A DNA stretch of 12,513 bases from Deltaproteobacteria bacterium CG07_land_8_20_14_0_80_60_11 (GTDB taxonomy: Bacteria > Desulfobacterota > Desulfobaccia > Desulfobaccales > 0-14-0-80-60-11): positions 1 to 12,513 of the forward strand of contig PEWM01000215.1 of assembly GCA_002779455.1 (NCBI GenBank). Reading direction: 5' to 3'. Positions 1 through 5,193 of this stretch are shown piece by piece; position 1 is the stretch's first letter; the number at the start of each line of letters is the position of its first letter. A model generated the notes under the pieces. It saw only the letters and a list, made by a program, of their open reading frames with translations, searched no databases and was not told the origin of the DNA. A program made the position numbers and the translations under genes.

Positions 1-20
1 CTGTTAGTTTTAAGGATTTT

Positions 21-57
21 GGCGGGCAGTGCCCGCCCTACATTTTGACCGCCGCCC
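21..57 (+). repeat. Dispersed palindromic element, copy 1
   Basis: The core GGCGGGCAGTGCCCGCC (21-37) is a perfect palindrome with 8-bp arms about one central base. It is followed by a tail reading roughly TACATTTTGACCGCCGCC. The exact reverse complement of the core, with a very similar tail, occurs after rnc at 3438-3471. So the repeat unit is larger than the palindrome, about 35 bp. It resembles REP-type intergenic elements. Confidence 0.7.
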
Positions 58-105
58 TTTAAGTGAACAGCATTGCCCTTAAAACATTAAAAGCTGTTAT
101 TGCCT

Positions 106-133
106 GGTGGCACAGCCTTTCCAGGCTGTGCCC
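106..133 (+). repeat. Inverted-repeat element (GGCACAGCCT type), copy 1
   Basis: The arms GGCACAGCCT (109-118) and AGGCTGTGCC (123-132) form a perfect 10-bp stem with a TTCC loop, preceded by GGTG. A copy in the opposite orientation lies 18 bp away at 151-178, and a related one is at 12464-12488. It is a dispersed hairpin element of REP/MITE-like kind. No coding capacity is seen. Confidence 0.7.
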
Positions 134-150
134 GACTAACCTGCTACTTT

Positions 151-178
151 GGCACAGGCTGGAAAGCCTGCGCCACCG
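151..178 (-). repeat. Inverted-repeat element (GGCACAGCCT type), copy 2
   Basis: The arms GGCACAGGCT (151-160) and AGCCTGCGCC (165-174) form a stem with one mismatch and a GGAA loop, then CACC. Read on the - strand it matches the 106-133 copy, so the two form a head-to-head pair. Paired copies are typical of REP-like sequences moved by RAYT transposases, but no such transposase lies in this window. Confidence 0.65.
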
Positions 179-323
179 ATTTAAAGAACTTTCGTGACAG
201 TCATTCATGGGCCTTCGGCCCACCCGTAAATTATAAAAAGTTCATGCCAGCCCTTGCTCTTGACTTTGAACCTTGAACTTTTCAGACCCGAGGTAATCGC
301 CGGCCCCCCGAGCTGACCTTGCC

Positions 324-350
324 AACCTGGGAACCGGAGAGGCCCAGGTT
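324..350. other. 8-bp stem-loop in non-coding DNA
   Basis: AACCTGGG (324-331) and CCCAGGTT (343-350) are perfectly complementary around an 11-nt loop. No T-run follows on either strand, so it is not a standard terminator. It may belong to an unrecognised RNA or be a decayed repeat. Confidence 0.4.
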
Positions 351-657
351 ATGCATTGGTTGAGCATTCATCATAAACGGGCTGCCCCGGCCCGTCAATG
401 GGAATCGTAGACGACCGCCCCCCGGTCCCCGGTCCCGGAACTCCCGGCCCGGATGCCGACGTTTGAGCCGCCCCTTCCCTGAAACTCACCCCTACCCCCC
501 GGCAAGGCGTCGAAGCCAGGGTCTGGGGGAGTTGTTGGTATTTTGGTAAGAATTGCAAGGGTAAGGGTGGCCGCTTTGAGCCCCCCAAATACTTTTTCCA
601 GAGGGTCGTCACTCCGGGTACTTCTTCGGGCACGTATCAGTTCATCCCAGAATTCCC

Positions 658-685
658 TTGACTTCTCGCCGGAATAAAGTATTAT
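658..685 (+). promoter_or_regulatory. Sigma70-like promoter of fur-feoA
   Basis: TTGACT (658-663) matches the -35 consensus at 5 of 6 positions. TATTAT (680-685) matches the -10 consensus at 5 of 6. The spacer is 16 bp. Transcription should start near 692, inside the Fur-type operator, giving a leader of about 34 nt. Confidence 0.65.
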
Positions 686-706
686 TGTAATTGATTCTCA
701 ATTACA
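686..706. promoter_or_regulatory. Fur-type operator
   Basis: The left arm TGTAATTGA (686-694) is followed by TTC and then its exact reverse complement TCAATTACA (698-706). This is a perfect 21-bp dyad, and on the - strand it contains TGAGAATCA, the core of classical Fur boxes. It begins one base after the -10 hexamer and covers the expected start point. Occupancy should block transcription, which fits iron-dependent autoregulation of the fur-feoA unit. Confidence 0.75.
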
Positions 707-725
707 TCGACTCATTAGTCCGGGC

Positions 726-1166
726 ATGGTGATGAAATCGGAGATCCAGGTATTCCGGGAATATATCCGCGGGCGCCGGTTGAGGCGCACCCCGGAGAGG
801 GAGCAGATACTGCAAGAAATTTTTGAGATACACGGACATTTCGATGTGGACGAACTCCACCTGAAGCTCAGGGACAAGGGCTCAAAGGTGTCCAAGGCCT
901 CCATCTACCGCGCCCTGCCGCTGTTCATGGATTGCGGCCTGGTCCGGGAGGTGGATTTCAGCGACGGCCACTGGCACTATGAGCACATTTACGGGCACGC
1001 CCGCCACAGTCACCTGCGGTGCCTGGGGTGCGGCGAAGTGCTGGAGTTCGAGGAGCCGGGAATGGGACGCCTCGAAGCGCACCTGGCCCGGGAATACGGC
1101 TATCGCATTAAAGGCCACCAGTTGCAGGTGCAAGGGCTTTGCGCCACCTGCCAGGAGGCGGAGTAA
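726..1166 (+). CDS. fur: Fur-family iron-responsive repressor
   Basis: A 146-residue metalloregulator, the usual Fur length. An N-terminal winged-helix domain (about residues 8-80) includes the recognition-helix stretch SKASIYRALPLF (56-67). The C-terminal dimerisation and metal domain has a His-rich segment HARHSHLRC (91-99) and CxxC pairs at 99/102 and 139/142, which form the structural zinc site in this family. Glu107 in CGEVLEF aligns with the regulatory Glu of E. coli Fur (Glu101) rather than the Asp of PerR, favouring an iron sensor. The feoA neighbour and the upstream Fur-type operator agree. No good Shine-Dalgarno precedes ATG 726 or the in-frame ATG 732, so the start could be either. 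A Zur role cannot be fully excluded. Confidence 0.88.
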   Translation: MVMKSEIQVFREYIRGRRLRRTPEREQILQEIFEIHGHFDVDELHLKLRDKGSKVSKASIYRALPLFMDCGLVREVDFSDGHWHYEHIYGHARHSHLRCLGCGEVLEFEEPGMGRLEAHLAREYGYRIKGHQLQVQGLCATCQEAE

Positions 1167-1197
1167 CTTGGCTGTCTCGGAGAAGGACGGAAATGTC

Positions 1198-1473
1198 ATG
1201 GCGGATGCAGGCGGACCCTTGGAACAGTCTCTGGCCGAGACCCCGGCCGGGCGGCGGGTAAGAATCACCGGGCATCGGGGTGGCCGGATGCTGCGGGCCC
1301 GGTTGCTGGCCATGGGCCTCAACCTGGGACGGGAAGTGGAAGTCATCCAAAATAATCGCGGCCTCATTATCGTGGGCGTCAATGGTGGCCGGGTGGCCCT
1401 GGGACGGGGCATCAGTCAGAAGATCCTGGCCGAACCCGTGGCGCCTCTCCTTACCGACCGGCCCTCCGGCTAG
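1198..1473 (+). CDS. feoA: FeoA-family ferrous iron transport protein
   Basis: A 91-residue protein with a FeoA SH3-like domain over residues about 12-80: GRRVRITGHRGG, then the family segment RARLLAMGLNLG (33-44), a strand pair EVEVIQNNRGLIIVGVNG and the closing VALGRGISQKIL. FeoA is a small cytosolic partner of the FeoB GTPase-permease for Fe(II) uptake. The start is uncertain: ATG 1198 has AAGGA 10 nt upstream, while TTG 1168 has a perfect AGGAGG 9 nt upstream (inside the end of fur) and would add 10 residues. The gap to fur is 1 to 31 nt, so the two are co-transcribed under the same Fur-type operator. No feoB follows; the next gene is convergent. It may serve a distant FeoB or act alone. 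Confidence 0.85.
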   Translation: MADAGGPLEQSLAETPAGRRVRITGHRGGRMLRARLLAMGLNLGREVEVIQNNRGLIIVGVNGGRVALGRGISQKILAEPVAPLLTDRPSG

Positions 1474-1479
1474 CCGGAG
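1464..1479. repeat. 16-bp perfect palindrome over the feoA stop
   Basis: CTCCGGCTAGCCGGAG is a perfect palindrome that includes the feoA TAG stop. It has no spacer and no T-run, so if it helps end transcription it is not a canonical intrinsic terminator. Confidence 0.5.
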
Positions 1480-1539
1480 AGGCTTCCGGCGCAACGGCGC
1501 CGCCGGCGTCCCTTCATCTCATGATACGTTAACTTGGTT

Positions 1540-1566
1540 GGATGCACCCCGGTATGGGGAACATCC
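1540..1566. other. Hairpin between convergent feoA and HD-GYP genes
   Basis: GGATG (1540-1544) pairs with CATCC (1562-1566), and CCCC (1547-1550) with GGGG (1556-1559), separated by a 2x2 internal loop and closed by a 5-nt loop. It sits between two convergent genes and could end or stabilise either transcript. No U-tract follows on either strand. Confidence 0.4.
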
Positions 1567-1671
1567 TGGCGTGAAGTAGCGGCCGGACCCTGGTGCTGGC
1601 TCGGCGCGCCATGCCGGTTGGCGGGATAGGGAATTAATCGGAGGGGCGTTTGGTTTTAGCTGATCTCGAAC

Positions 1672-2457
1672 TTAGAAGCTTCTTATAGAAGCCATGATCA
1701 GCCATGCCATGATGGAGACTGAGCCGATGTGCATCCAGGAACGATGCCCCTTGGGGCGCAATTTGGCCCAGGTCTGCGTTTTGCCGGCCACGGCCTGAGG
1801 CAAGGCGCACACGCCGGGAACCATTTCTTGGGCCCGGGGAACCGGAGGGTGAGGCATAATAACCGCCAGGGGGACCGGGCCGGCGCTCACCGGTCGTGGG
1901 GCCGGCAGGCCTTGCCCATAGAGGTTCAGGCAGGTGTCCACCACGGCCGCATCGTAGAGGATTCCTTTATTCCTGGTGAGTTCATCCAGGGTTTCGGCCA
2001 GGCCCCGGGAGGCGCGGTAAGGACGGTGGGAGCACATGGCCTCCATCACATCGGCCACGCCCAGGATCCTGGCTTCCAGGAGGATTTCCTCCCCCTTCAG
2101 ACCCTGAGGATAGCCGGAGCCATTCATCCTCTCGTGATGCTGGAGGATAATCTGGGCAGTCTTGCCAGGGAGGGTGATAGGCAAAAGAATATTATACGCC
2201 ACCTGGGGGTGGGTTTTAATCAGGGCGAACTCCGCGGGGGTGAGTTTCCCCGGCTTGGAAAGGAGGTCCGAGGGGATGGCGAACTTGCCCAGGTCGTGGA
2301 GCATGCCGGCCATGCGCAGATCACGCCGGCGATCCTCGGAAAGTCTCATCTCCCTGCCGATGGTACAGGCTATCTGGCTTACCCGCCGCTGATGACCGAC
2401 AGTATAGGGATCCCGGACCTCCATCGTGGACTCCAACACCTGCATGAGGGCCTCCAT
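1672..2457 (-). CDS. Stand-alone HD-GYP phosphodiesterase
   Basis: A 261-residue protein whose residues 1-180 form a full HD-GYP domain, the family that hydrolyses cyclic di-GMP (some members act on cGAMP). Visible motifs are GHQRRV with His22, the HD pair in MLHDLGKFAIP (His54, Asp55), His83, HHER (107-110) followed by GSGYPQGLKG (GYP at 115-117) and LGVADVMEAM with Asp136, then RPYR. The metal ligands expected for a di- or tri-iron centre look intact. ATG 2457 has GGAG 6 nt upstream. No receiver, PAS, GAF or membrane sensor domain precedes the catalytic domain, which is unusual because most HD-GYP proteins carry one. Residues about 185-261 form a proline-rich tail of unknown role ending in a hydrophobic stretch. 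It is convergent with feoA and divergent from rnc. Confidence 0.87.
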   Translation of the reverse strand: MEALMQVLESTMEVRDPYTVGHQRRVSQIACTIGREMRLSEDRRRDLRMAGMLHDLGKFAIPSDLLSKPGKLTPAEFALIKTHPQVAYNILLPITLPGKTAQIILQHHERMNGSGYPQGLKGEEILLEARILGVADVMEAMCSHRPYRASRGLAETLDELTRNKGILYDAAVVDTCLNLYGQGLPAPRPVSAGPVPLAVIMPHPPVPRAQEMVPGVCALPQAVAGKTQTWAKLRPKGHRSWMHIGSVSIMAWLIMASIRSF

Positions 2458-2568
2458 GACATCTCCTTTCCTACCAGAGTTTCACCCCGCTTGCCTTAAG
2501 GCCGTCAGCCGCAGAAACCTTGGGCCGGTGAGGTTACCCCTAAGCTACAGGCGATGCCTGACCCCGGC

Positions 2569-2595
2569 AATCAGGGTTTCCCTGATTTTTTTTTT
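2569..2595 (+). terminator. Intrinsic terminator in the leader before rnc
   Basis: AATCAGGG (2569-2576), loop TTT, CCCTGATT (2580-2587), with ten consecutive T from 2586 to 2595: a textbook Rho-independent terminator on the + strand. A second small hairpin, CAGGC/GCCTG with a GAT loop (2548-2560), lies just upstream. No + strand gene ends nearby, so the terminator probably acts on an rnc leader (attenuator) or ends a small RNA divergent from, or antisense to, the HD-GYP gene. Confidence 0.8.
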
Positions 2596-2632
2596 CGGGA
2601 TCCCTTATTTTTCCGGAAATGGAGGCAAACAG

Positions 2633-2689
2633 ATGGCACTCAGGGAGAAAAGCGCACTTCCCTGCCGGTGGCCGGGGGCCCGGAGCTGA
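2633..2689 (+). CDS. 18-codon leader ORF coupled to rnc
   Basis: ATG 2633 has a strong GGAGG at 2621-2625 with 7-nt spacing and encodes MALREKSALPCRWPGARS. Its TGA stop (2687-2689) shares its last A with the rnc ATG, giving TGATG. This Shine-Dalgarno is better placed than the one directly before rnc (GGAG only 4 nt away), so ribosomes may enter here and re-initiate on rnc. The peptide resembles nothing I know. It may be a coupling device without its own function, or chance. Confidence 0.4.
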   Translation: MALREKSALPCRWPGARS

Positions 2690-3438
2690 TGGCGCTTAAG
2701 CCGGCAGACCTGCCCCCCGCCCGGCGGCAAGAGCTGGAGAACCTGGCCCAGCGGCTGGACCATCGCTTCCAGAATCTGGGGCGGCTGGATCAGGCCCTGC
2801 GCCACAGTTCGTATGCCCATGATAACCCGGGGAGCGGACCCAGCAATGAACGGTTGGAGTTCCTGGGGGACGCGGTCCTGGCCCTCACCGTCAGCGCCCT
2901 GCTGCTGGCCCGGTTTCCCGAGAGTTCCGAAGGGGAGATGTCCCGGGGGCGGGCCGCTTTGGTTAATGCCAGGCAACTGGCGGCCCTGTCCCGGCGCCTG
3001 GGTTTGGGGGCCCACCTCTTGCTGGGGCGGGGGGAAGAGCGGCAGGCGGGCCGGGAAAAGCCCTCCCTCCTGGCCAATGCCCTGGAGGCGCTGCTGGGGG
3101 CGGTCTATCTGGACGGAGGTCTTACGGCGGCGGCGCGCCTGACGGAACGCTGGTTCAGCCCGCTGATTTCCACCGCCTTGCCTGGACAGGACTTCAAGAC
3201 CTCGCTGCAGGAGTTTACCCATGCCCGCTACAAGGCCTCACCTGCATATCACCTGATGGCCGAAAGCGGACCCGGCCACGCCCGACATTTCCAGGTAGAG
3301 GTGCGTCTCCAAGACCTGCCACTGGCTCAGGGGGAAGGCCGCACCAAGAAAGAGGCGGAGCAGCGGGCGGCCCGCCGGGCCCTGGAGATCTTGGCCGGCG
3401 ACAGCGCCGTACCCGATCAGGACGGCGCCCCCGGCTAA
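2689..3438 (+). CDS. rnc: Ribonuclease III
   Basis: A double-strand-specific endoribonuclease for rRNA and mRNA processing, 249 residues. The catalytic domain (about 12-160) carries the signature NERLEFLGD (53-61), with Glu57 and Asp61 matching E. coli Glu41 and Asp45, and LLANALEALLGAVYLDGG (127-144), where Glu133 matches catalytic Glu117. Position 130 is Asn where E. coli has Asp114, a substitution I recall from other deltaproteobacterial enzymes. A double-stranded RNA-binding domain spans about 168-237 (DFKTSLQEF to the KKEAEQRAARRALE helix). An in-frame upstream extension to 2554 would translate the terminator hairpin and T-run into FFF-containing low-quality sequence, so ATG 2689 is preferred. 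It overlaps the leader ORF stop. The usual partner era is absent downstream; the next genes are convergent. Confidence 0.93.
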   Translation: MALKPADLPPARRQELENLAQRLDHRFQNLGRLDQALRHSSYAHDNPGSGPSNERLEFLGDAVLALTVSALLLARFPESSEGEMSRGRAALVNARQLAALSRRLGLGAHLLLGRGEERQAGREKPSLLANALEALLGAVYLDGGLTAAARLTERWFSPLISTALPGQDFKTSLQEFTHARYKASPAYHLMAESGPGHARHFQVEVRLQDLPLAQGEGRTKKEAEQRAARRALEILAGDSAVPDQDGAPG

Positions 3439-3471
3439 GGCGGCGGAAAATATGGGCGGGCACTGCCCGCC
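3438..3471 (-). repeat. Dispersed palindromic element, copy 2
   Basis: The core GGCGGGCACTGCCCGCC (3455-3471) is the exact reverse complement of the core at 21-37, and the flank at 3438-3454 matches the tail of that copy with few changes. It starts at the last base of the rnc stop codon, so it lies in the 3' untranslated region and may protect or fold the rnc mRNA end. Confidence 0.7.
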
Positions 3472-3489
3472 GTTCCCGATCATCAATTG

Positions 3490-3504
3490 GTGCGTAGGAC
3501 GCAC
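3490..3504. repeat. Short perfect inverted repeat GTGCGT/ACGCAC
   Basis: GTGCGT (3490-3495), loop AGG, ACGCAC (3499-3504). It lies just beyond the palindromic element, between convergent rnc and the desulforedoxin gene. It may be part of the same repeat cluster; I see no other copy in the window. Confidence 0.4.
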
Positions 3505-3536
3505 GGAAGACTCTTCTGCACAGTCAGGAGGGGAAG

Positions 3537-3562
3537 AAAAAGCGGCCGGCCAACCTGCCGCC
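3537..3562 (-). terminator. Intrinsic terminator of perR-desulforedoxin
   Basis: On the - strand GCGGC (3561-3557), a 10-nt loop and GCCGC (3546-3542) are followed directly by TTTTT (3541-3537). It begins 9 nt after the desulforedoxin stop codon and points in the right direction to end that transcript. Confidence 0.65.
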
Positions 3563-3570
3563 CCTTCGAC

Positions 3571-3696
3571 CTATTTGTCGCTTTCCAGCTTCATGGGAAT
3601 GCCGCAGCAGACCAACACGCCCCCGCCGGCTTCCACTACCTTCACCCTGTTGCCGCATACCTTACAGCGATATTCCTGTCCTACTGCTATGGCCAT
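3571..3696 (-). CDS. Desulforedoxin-type mononuclear iron protein
   Basis: A 41-residue protein with the complete desulforedoxin pattern: RCKVCGN with Cys11 and Cys14, a GGG turn (24-26), then VCCG with adjacent Cys30 and Cys31. In this family the four Cys bind one Fe in a distorted rubredoxin-like site. The same fold is the N-terminal domain of desulfoferrodoxin (superoxide reductase); here the catalytic C-terminal domain is absent, as in Desulfovibrio gigas desulforedoxin. The start is clear: AGGAGG inside the end of perR lies 6 nt before the ATG, and only one base separates the perR stop from it. Co-transcription and coupling with PerR suggest a peroxide or superoxide response role as an electron carrier or iron centre. 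Its redox partner is not in the window. Confidence 0.88.
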   Translation of the reverse strand: MAIAVGQEYRCKVCGNRVKVVEAGGGVLVCCGIPMKLESDK

Positions 3697-3697
3697 G

Positions 3698-4129
3698 TTA
3701 GTCCTCCTCGTGGGATTCTCGTTGCTGACACCGGGGACAAAGGCCCCAGAACGTCAGAGACGGATGTTCAATCTGGAAGCCGTGCAGGTCCGCCGCCGGT
3801 AAGGAGGGGACTTCTGAGGCCTCCCATTTCAGGTCGATGATGTAGTGGCACTGCCGGCAGATGAGGTGGGCATGTGGCCCCGTTTCGCCGTCGTAACGCG
3901 CCACGGCGTGCAGGGGGTTAACCTTGATCACCATGCCTCTCTGGCACAAAATCTCCAGGGTCTTATACACGGTGTTAAAAGAAATGGCCGGCAGCTGCCG
4001 CCGCACCTCCTGATAGATGTGATCCGCAGTGGGATGGTCCCGCCGGTTCTTCAGGATGGCCATTACCGCCAGGCGCTGCGGGGTCACCGCAATCCGGCGG
4101 TCCCGCAATTGCTGGATGAGATTTTCCAT
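3698..4129 (-). CDS. perR: PerR-type peroxide-responsive Fur-family repressor
   Basis: A 143-residue Fur-family regulator. The winged helix includes VTPQRLAVMAIL (15-26) and the recognition helix FNTVYKTLEIL (51-61). The regulatory metal ligands match Bacillus subtilis PerR (His37, Asp85, His91, His93, Asp104) as His37, Asp80, His86, His88 and Asp99, with identical 6/2/11 spacings after a five-residue shorter linker. Asp99, not Glu, is the residue linked to PerR-type behaviour, where Fe-catalysed oxidation of His inactivates the repressor. CxxC pairs at 91/94 and 131/134 form the structural zinc site. No Shine-Dalgarno precedes ATG 4129, and the predicted transcription start is only a few bases upstream, so the mRNA may be nearly leaderless. 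It is followed one base later by the desulforedoxin gene. Confidence 0.88.
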   Translation of the reverse strand: MENLIQQLRDRRIAVTPQRLAVMAILKNRRDHPTADHIYQEVRRQLPAISFNTVYKTLEILCQRGMVIKVNPLHAVARYDGETGPHAHLICRQCHYIIDLKWEASEVPSLPAADLHGFQIEHPSLTFWGLCPRCQQRESHEED

Positions 4130-4133
4130 GGCT

Positions 4134-4168
4134 GATTATTATTTAAGAATTATTACTGAAGATGTCAA
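4134..4168 (-). promoter_or_regulatory. Promoter and AT-rich candidate PerR operator
   Basis: On the - strand a perfect TTGACA (4168-4163) is followed after 17 bp by TAAATA (4145-4140). The spacer and -10 lie in an AT-rich block (about 4134-4158) containing TAATAATT and AAATAATAAT, similar in style to Fur/PerR sites but only an imperfect dyad. The start point would be near 4133, four bases before the perR ATG. Autoregulation by PerR is an inference from position and composition. Confidence 0.5.
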
Positions 4169-4282
4169 GGAGTATCGTGCCGTCGCCATTTTTCCCCAAG
4201 TTGGTTAAGTTACCCCAACAGTGACCGGCAGGGGAGCCTGGGGACGGAGGGAGAGAACCCGCGCCTTCTAAGAACCGTAGTC

Positions 4283-4864
4283 CTAATAGTAATAATTCAG
4301 GCCGGCCTGAAAAAAGTTAACGTTAAAGGCGGGGTTTTCCTTATAGATGCCGGCGTTGGAGGAATGACGGAACCGGTAAGCCACCGACAGGGCCATTTGG
4401 GGGGTCAGGGCGATGTCGAAGCCGCCGCCCGCCTGGGGGGTGAAGTTGAAGGCATGGGCCAGGGCCGGGCTGTTGATGCTCTCGGTGATGAGCCCGGCGC
4501 CCCCTTCGATATAGGCCAGGACGGAGGGAAAGAGGAGGCAGCTGAACTTCACCATGGGGGTGAAGCCCAGTTCAAAACCGACCTCATCGGCCCCGGCGAT
4601 GCTGGCGATGCCTTCCACCACGAACGAGGCTCCGAAGGGCCCCCATTTTTTGCCCGGGGGCATGAGAAAGATGCCCCAGCGGGGCAGTAAGCTGTAAAGG
4701 TGGACCGTGGCCTTCTTGGTGTTTTTCCCGTACGCCAAGCGCAGTCCCACTTCCTGGTTGAACTTGCTGACGTCGAACTCCGCCCCATTCACCCTTCCCG
4801 GCAGCAACACGAACGCCGCCAGCGCCATGACCATCAGGCCACTGATCCACGAACGCCGCACCAT
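4283..4864 (-). CDS. PagL-like lipid A 3-O-deacylase, outer membrane
   Basis: A 193-residue exported beta-barrel candidate. The N-terminus is a signal peptide: basic MVRR, a hydrophobic core (about 7-21) and a likely cut after VNGA (28). The rest has alternating strand-like segments and ends in aromatic NYYY, typical of outer-membrane barrels. The C-terminal segment carries FRHSSNAGIYKENPAF (165-180); the H-x-S pair (His167, Ser169) and a nearby Glu176 match the catalytic pattern of PagL/acyloxyacyl hydrolase proteins, which remove the 3-O acyl chain from lipid A. Met at 4864 is chosen because GGGGGAG lies 3 nt upstream and the signal peptide starts there; an upstream ATG at 4921 would add 19 non-signal residues. 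Substrate specificity is inferred. Confidence 0.72.
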   Translation of the reverse strand: MVRRSWISGLMVMALAAFVLLPGRVNGAEFDVSKFNQEVGLRLAYGKNTKKATVHLYSLLPRWGIFLMPPGKKWGPFGASFVVEGIASIAGADEVGFELGFTPMVKFSCLLFPSVLAYIEGGAGLITESINSPALAHAFNFTPQAGGGFDIALTPQMALSVAYRFRHSSNAGIYKENPAFNVNFFQAGLNYYY

Positions 4865-4911
4865 TTTCTCCCCCTTGTGATGCAGGCCTGGATTATCCCA
4901 AAAGTTAAGGC

Positions 4912-4940
4912 ACGATAACATTACCCCAAAAAAAAGTCAA
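4912..4940 (-). promoter_or_regulatory. Candidate promoter of the PagL-like gene
   Basis: On the - strand TTGACT (4940-4935) and TATCGT (4917-4912) are separated by 17 bp containing a T8 tract. The match is 5 of 6 and 4 of 6. The start point would lie near 4905, about 40 nt before the ATG. Confidence 0.4.
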
Positions 4941-5193
4941 AAATAAACCCAACTGGTAAGACCGCAAAAGAGAAAACTGTGGGCAATGAAAAAGGCTCCT
5001 TTGTTGGCCGTGATTGTTCCGTGGAACGTTAGTTATTTCATGTTTAAAGAATGTCAGTTTCAAACCCCGAAAACTTTATTGGGGACCAGAGGTAAATCGT
5101 CGCCTTCCCCGCTCAAGGTTAGTTTTGCGGTGGCGATGATACTGGCCTGGAGGAGCGGCTGGAGGGCCTGCTCCTCCCCGGCGACCGCGCTGG
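4941..5193. other. Intergenic stretch after enolase
   Basis: This 250-base gap separates eno from the PagL-like gene. It holds an 8-bp inverted repeat, GGAGGAGC (5149-5156) and GCTCCTCC (5170-5177), just after the enolase stop. It lacks a T-run in the - direction, so it is only a weak candidate for ending the eno transcript. A + strand frame from 4986 begins MKKAPLLAVIV but has no ribosome-binding site and runs into antisense eno, so it is not called. Confidence 0.45.

Larger units (their letters stand above)
1..657. other. Gene-free stretch with repeats and stem-loops
   Basis: No reading frame here has a ribosome-binding site, a recognisable domain or coding-like composition. A - strand frame at 349-633 starts with GTG, has no Shine-Dalgarno and shows no family I know, so I do not call it. 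The stretch holds GC-rich palindromic elements (21-57, 106-133, 151-178), a small hairpin TGGGCC/GGCCCA at 208-222 and an 8-bp stem-loop at 324-350. Positions 380-480 are very C-rich. It could be a repeat-filled spacer, or hide an unrecognised RNA. Confidence 0.5.

Noticed and set aside
21..178. CRISPR array
   Set aside because: The repeats are palindromic, few, in mixed orientation and not regularly spaced.
349..633. 94-codon frame on the - strand starting with GTG
   Set aside because: No ribosome-binding site, no recognisable domain, and a Pro/Gly-rich translation typical of C-rich non-coding DNA.
1729..2499. 256-codon + strand frame opposite the HD-GYP gene
   Set aside because: The HD-GYP motifs are complete on the - strand, and the + frame has no known motif.
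2500..2595. Riboswitch (cyclic di-GMP or fluoride class) in the rnc leader
   Set aside because: I compared it by eye with the conserved cores of these classes and did not find them; only hairpins and the terminator are supported.
2554..2688. Upstream extension of rnc to an earlier ATG
   Set aside because: It would run through the terminator stem and T-run, adding residues not seen in RNase III.
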